Assembly (NCBI GenBank): GCA_964598225.1
Contig: CAZRBG010000051.1
Location: 1 to 43,209, forward strand
From: SG8-4 sp964598225
GTDB taxonomy: Bacteria > Planctomycetota > Phycisphaerae > Sedimentisphaerales > Anaerobacaceae
Direction: 5' to 3'
Length of the DNA: 43,209 nucleotides
Below the pieces are notes generated by a model. That model was not told the origin of the DNA. It did not search any database and saw only the letters and a list, made by a program, of their open reading frames with translations. Shown piece by piece: positions 40,808 to 43,209 of the stretch. Every line of letters starts with the position of its first letter. Positions within the stretch are counted from its first letter, which is position 1. The translations under genes were made by a program, and so were the position numbers.

Positions 40808-41529
40808 CCCAATTTCTCCAAAAGGTTTTCCCTTTCAGCAATCGTCTTTAATTTTCTTCGGGCCCTGAAGGCCCTCATCTTTACCATCGCCCTTGTCCAG
40901 CCCATTTGCTCGGCAATTTCCCTCGTGCTGTACTGCTCGAAGTACATCAGCGTCAAAACCAGCCTCTCAGCCCGAGGGAGCCGGGCCAGTAACGAATGTA
41001 ATACGTCAGCAGCCGCGGAAGGATCGATATTATCGGTATCATCCATCTCCACGGCATCGAACTCTTCCAGCGGCACAGTGGATTTCTCTTTAGCCTGTTC
41101 CTTCCAGAACCTGTAACCCACTCGCGAGCCGATTCTTCGAAGCCAGTGAAGAAAAGGGGCTTCGCCGCGAAAACTTTTCAAACTCAAATATGCCTCTACA
41201 AACACTTCCTGCACCAATTCCTCACAAACGCCGGGATTTCTGCTGAAACGCCACATAAGCCGTGTAATCTGTTTCTCATATCGCCGGACCAGATTTTCAT
41301 ACGAATCCTTATCGCCGCTCAAGCAAGCCGCTATGTCCTTCCGATCGGCACTTTCCACTCTACCGCCTTCTTGTAAACGTGTCAGATCACAGGCAAGAAC
41401 GGACCACGGATGATCCTCTTTCTTAGCCGCAACACGACCATCATACCGCTTCAGGATTATAGCAGCAAAAGCCATTAGCTCAACCAAATGTTGCCTGTCG
41501 AATACGCCCGCTCGGAGGCTTCCGCTCAC
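40795..41529 (-). CDS. ECF-type RNA polymerase sigma factor
   Basis: 244 residues. Region 2: DSYENLVRRYEKQITRLMWRFSRNPGVCEELVQEVFVEAYLSLKSFRGEAPFLHWLRRIGSRVGYRFWKEQ. Region 4: LHSLLARLPRAERLVLTLMYFEQYSTREIAEQMGWTRAMVKMRAFRARRKL, with a helix-turn-helix. There is an unusual N-terminal extension of about 65 residues before region 2. The GTG start at 41529 is supported by AAAGGTG about eight bases upstream and an extended -10 at 41559-41551. It heads an operon with the small membrane protein and the Spy-like protein, which probably control its release from the membrane. Confidence 0.92.
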   Translation of the reverse strand: MSGSLRAGVFDRQHLVELMAFAAIILKRYDGRVAAKKEDHPWSVLACDLTRLQEGGRVESADRKDIAACLSGDKDSYENLVRRYEKQITRLMWRFSRNPGVCEELVQEVFVEAYLSLKSFRGEAPFLHWLRRIGSRVGYRFWKEQAKEKSTVPLEEFDAVEMDDTDNIDPSAAADVLHSLLARLPRAERLVLTLMYFEQYSTREIAEQMGWTRAMVKMRAFRARRKLKTIAERENLLEKLGWIQ

Positions 41530-41550
41530 ACGTTTTCACCTTTCAAATTC

Positions 41551-41559
41551 ATTATAACA
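41551..41559 (-). promoter_or_regulatory. Extended -10 promoter of the ECF sigma operon
   Basis: On the minus strand TGTTATAAT lies 22 bases upstream of the GTG start, giving a very short leader. No convincing -35 is seen. The same nine bases occur at 20379-20387 and 24142-24150. Confidence 0.5.
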
Positions 41560-41639
41560 GATGACTTCACCTGATTAGTGGATAAAAACAAGCACCGGTA
41601 ACACAAAAAATCCCCCATCCCGAATCTCTCTGCCTTTGT

Positions 41640-41985
41640 CATTCCCATTGCAGAGAGGATTCAAGAAAAATTGGGTTCGTTTGGCTTTGTTTTTCGCCCT
41701 CGAGATTACGCTTGTTTGTGCATAATCCTCTCTAATAAAAACATTTACGCTGATTTGCTTCCACCGTAAATTGGCTTTGTTTCGCATTTTTTATTAGCCG
41801 CCGAGATCGCCCTCTGTCATTCCCGCGGAAGCGGGAATCCAGAGCGATTGGATTCGTTTGGCTTTGTTTTTGCGTCCTGCAATAGGTCTGTTTTTCTCGT
41901 ATACTCCTTCTGATAAGGGACTTATCTTTATTTGTCGCTGCCCACGATTGGGTTTGTTTCGCAAAATTACTCATTTGGGATCCAT
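41640..41985. repeat. Two-copy degenerate repeat of about 150-170 bases
   Basis: Copy 1 (about 41640-41790) and copy 2 (about 41815-41985) align in order: cattccc..., then TTCGTTTGGCTTTGTTTTT, a divergent middle, then TTGGCTTTGTTTCGCA in copy 1 against TTGGGTTTGTTTCGCA in copy 2. On the minus strand both copies read NKAN/KQTQ ... NDKG/NDRG-type peptides, a repeat style I associate with planctomycete intergenic regions. Copy 2 begins with the TTCCCGCGGAAGCGGGAA hairpin. No functional gene is supported from 41530 to 42020. Confidence 0.7.
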
Positions 41986-41994
41986 TCGGCATTG

Positions 41995-42018
41995 CTCTGA
42001 GCCTATCGAACGGGGCAT
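41995..42018. repeat. Fragment of the TTCGACAAGCTCAGAG-type dispersed repeat
   Basis: CTCTGAGCCTATCGAACGGG resembles, in inverse orientation, the element at 22042-22094. It lies directly beside the two-copy repeat. Confidence 0.5.
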
Positions 42019-42086
42019 GTTTAGACATTAGTTTTTGAGATTTCCGGGTGATGCAGAGCTGCCTTAAGCAGACGGATTCGTTCCCA

Positions 42087-42227
42087 CTAAAGGTCATTAA
42101 AAGCATAGACGTAAGCTACATGACAAAGATCTTCTATCTTGCTTATTGGCAATTCACCCAATGCCAAGTCTTTTCTGGCTCGATCGTATGCGGCCTGAAT
42201 TATGTCAGTAAAGAGAATATCAGACAT
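42087..42227 (-). CDS. Tiny protein, probably truncated by an amber codon
   Basis: A 46-residue frame, MSDILFTDIIQAAYDRARKD ... ISKIEDLCHVAYVYAFNDL, with a GGAG site six bases before the ATG and TATAAT at 42255-42250 on the same strand. After the TAG at 42089-42087 the same frame continues for 21 sense codons, WERIRLLKAALHHPEISKTNV, to TAA at 42023-42021. That continuation looks like genuine helical protein sequence, so the ancestral product was probably about 68 residues and the TAG is a nonsense mutation. I do not recognise the family; such short helical proteins include antitoxins and small regulators. Confidence 0.4.
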   Translation of the reverse strand: MSDILFTDIIQAAYDRARKDLALGELPISKIEDLCHVAYVYAFNDL

Positions 42228-42298
42228 TGGTTGCTCCAAACTTTATGTTATTATAGATGATTCTATACAAAAAATGTACCGGACACCTTTTATTCTCC

Positions 42299-42781
42299 CT
42301 AATGTGTGAGGCCAATCTGAGCATTAGAGAATCCATAATGCTTGAGAATCTCATTGAGCTTACGGCTGGATGAGGATGGAAGTTCGGCATAAGTGGGGTT
42401 ATCTAGATCATCTATGTATGTTAGGTGGCCGTGATCATACTTGAACTTCCCTATCCGGCCATCCATGTGGAACTCTATTGATAGATGTCCCCTGCAGGCA
42501 TGCACGAAATCGAATTGTAGGTGGAAGGTCGAGACCTTGAGGTAATTCGCAATCTTACGTATCTCCGACCGGTCCTTGATGGTAACGGACTTCTGATCGA
42601 GTGGGCCGTCGGGCACTGTAGAGATGAGAACATAGGCGCATTCCTTCGCCGCACTCTCGAGACGCCCATTGTGCCTTCTGTAACGTGCTCCAAAAGTATA
42701 GGAGTAGACAGTGGCAATCAGCACCAGAACGCCCAATACCAGTAGTAGAATCCGCAGGTATCGTTTTCCTGATGGAGACAT
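42299..42781 (-). CDS. Membrane-anchored hypothetical protein
   Basis: 160 residues with one N-terminal membrane helix (YLRILLLVLGVLVLIATVYSY) after a positively charged start, so the rest is probably periplasmic. The soluble part mixes helix and strand (VTIKDRSEIRKIANYLKVSTFHLQFDFVHACRGHLSIEFHMDGRIGKFKYDHGHLTYID), with a single Cys. I do not recognise a family. An AGGAG site lies about nine bases before the ATG. Its neighbours are the tiny gene at 42087 downstream and a partial gene upstream, all on the same strand. Confidence 0.7.
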   Translation of the reverse strand: MSPSGKRYLRILLLVLGVLVLIATVYSYTFGARYRRHNGRLESAAKECAYVLISTVPDGPLDQKSVTIKDRSEIRKIANYLKVSTFHLQFDFVHACRGHLSIEFHMDGRIGKFKYDHGHLTYIDDLDNPTYAELPSSSSRKLNEILKHYGFSNAQIGLTH

Positions 42782-42947
42782 GTCCTTGCTCTCCTAAAAA
42801 CGTATATACGGTTCCGTAGAACAGGCTAACCGAATCTCAAAAAGGCTCATGCCGTTATTCTTAGCATAGTCCCTTCTTCTGTTCAATCTTATGTGAGAAC
42901 AAAATTCAATATTGCTAATAATCCCGGCATGACCCCTTTAGATTCCT

Positions 42948-43208
42948 CTATAGATCGCCTTGCAGACGCTTTTTTTTGGCTTTCGCCTCTTCTCGGACGG
43001 CATCGAAAAATAGACAGGGGTGACGGTATAAAATAGTCAAGTTGGCATTCAAAGGAGATATTTGAAGCGATACGTGTACATCAATTATTTTACCATCGAC
43101 CATAACAACGTACATAACGTTTGTATCCTTGTCGCTAACTCTCTGTATTATTTTGTATTTTGACTCCAGTACACGGGTGATGTCGGTAAAGGCGTCAAAT
43201 GTTGCTTC
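42948..43208 (-). CDS. Partial hypothetical protein, 3' end only
   Basis: An open frame enters from the right edge and ends at TAG (42950-42948). It reads EATFDAFTDITRVLESKY ... DTNVMYVVMVDGKIIDVHVSLQ ... LYRHPCLFFDAVREEAKAKKKRLQ, 86 residues with a beta-rich middle and a basic helical end, typical of a real protein. There is no start inside the window and I do not recognise the family. Confidence 0.55.
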   Translation of the reverse strand, partial: EATFDAFTDITRVLESKYKIIQRVSDKDTNVMYVVMVDGKIIDVHVSLQISPLNANLTILYRHPCLFFDAVREEAKAKKKRLQGDL

Positions 43209-43209
43209 T

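Noticed and set aside
42087..42089. Amber codon read as pyrrolysine
   Set aside because: No supporting structure or Pyl genes are visible; a nonsense mutation is simpler.

Overview
The window reads as a chromosomal contig from an uncultured member of the Planctomycetota, most likely a Phycisphaerae/Sedimentisphaerales-type lineage. The grounds are family knowledge rather than any marker gene: Tat-exported Gfo/Idh/MocA oxidoreductases, a dockerin-like beta-helix giant protein, LamG proteins carrying the RIDDFETYND module, a DUF5107-TPR protein, and in-frame RGQDA-type dispersed repeats. A run of exactly 100 N (11620-11719) shows that it is a draft, probably metagenomic, assembly. I saw no rRNA, tRNA, CRISPR array, phage or transposase genes.

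Layout. (1) 1-11170: the 3' end of a secretin gene (outer-membrane secretion pore) with a Gly-rich tandem repeat, then a 3208-residue secreted subtilisin-like protease carrying three beta-helix modules, collagen-like glycine inserts, a dockerin-like segment and FN3-like domains, closed by a terminator. (2) 11203-13919, minus strand: aroA followed by a divergent aroC (shikimate pathway); aroC is interrupted by the N gap and lacks the usual GESHG active-site signature. (3) 14076-20159, minus strand: DUF5107-TPR protein, SUMF1-like protein and a Tat-exported Gfo/Idh oxidoreductase. (4) 20452-27762: a Tat-signal DegT-type aminotransferase; a minus-strand cluster made of a broken PIN toxin gene, a small antitoxin-like gene, a nucleoside phosphorylase and a methyltransferase; then a second Tat Gfo/Idh protein with a Tat (possibly lipoprotein) fusion of a sugar-isomerase-type TIM barrel to a neutral-ceramidase-like domain. 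(5) 27893-31073: dapF, a soluble histidine kinase and an NtrC-type sigma-54 response regulator. (6) 31319-35722: a DUF1566-like gene that seems to have lost its middle, and a large LamG surface protein. (7) 35834-39852: TauE/SafE permease, a lipoprotein of unknown function, a beta-lactamase-fold serine hydrolase lipoprotein and a LysM protein. (8) 39870-41529, minus strand: ECF sigma factor, a tiny membrane protein and a membrane-anchored Spy/CpxP-like protein, resembling a CnrH-CnrY-CnrX envelope or metal-stress circuit. (9) 41530-43209: repeat-rich DNA, a tiny gene with a probable amber mutation, a membrane-anchored hypothetical protein and a partial gene at the edge.

Themes. The window is rich in exported proteins, which fits a polymer-degrading, surface-elaborate planctomycete. 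Three genes (PIN toxin, DUF1566-like, possibly a GNAT fragment) have lost internal or distal parts. One dispersed repeat family is found both between genes and inside coding sequences. Three putative promoters share the extended -10 sequence TGTTATAATG.
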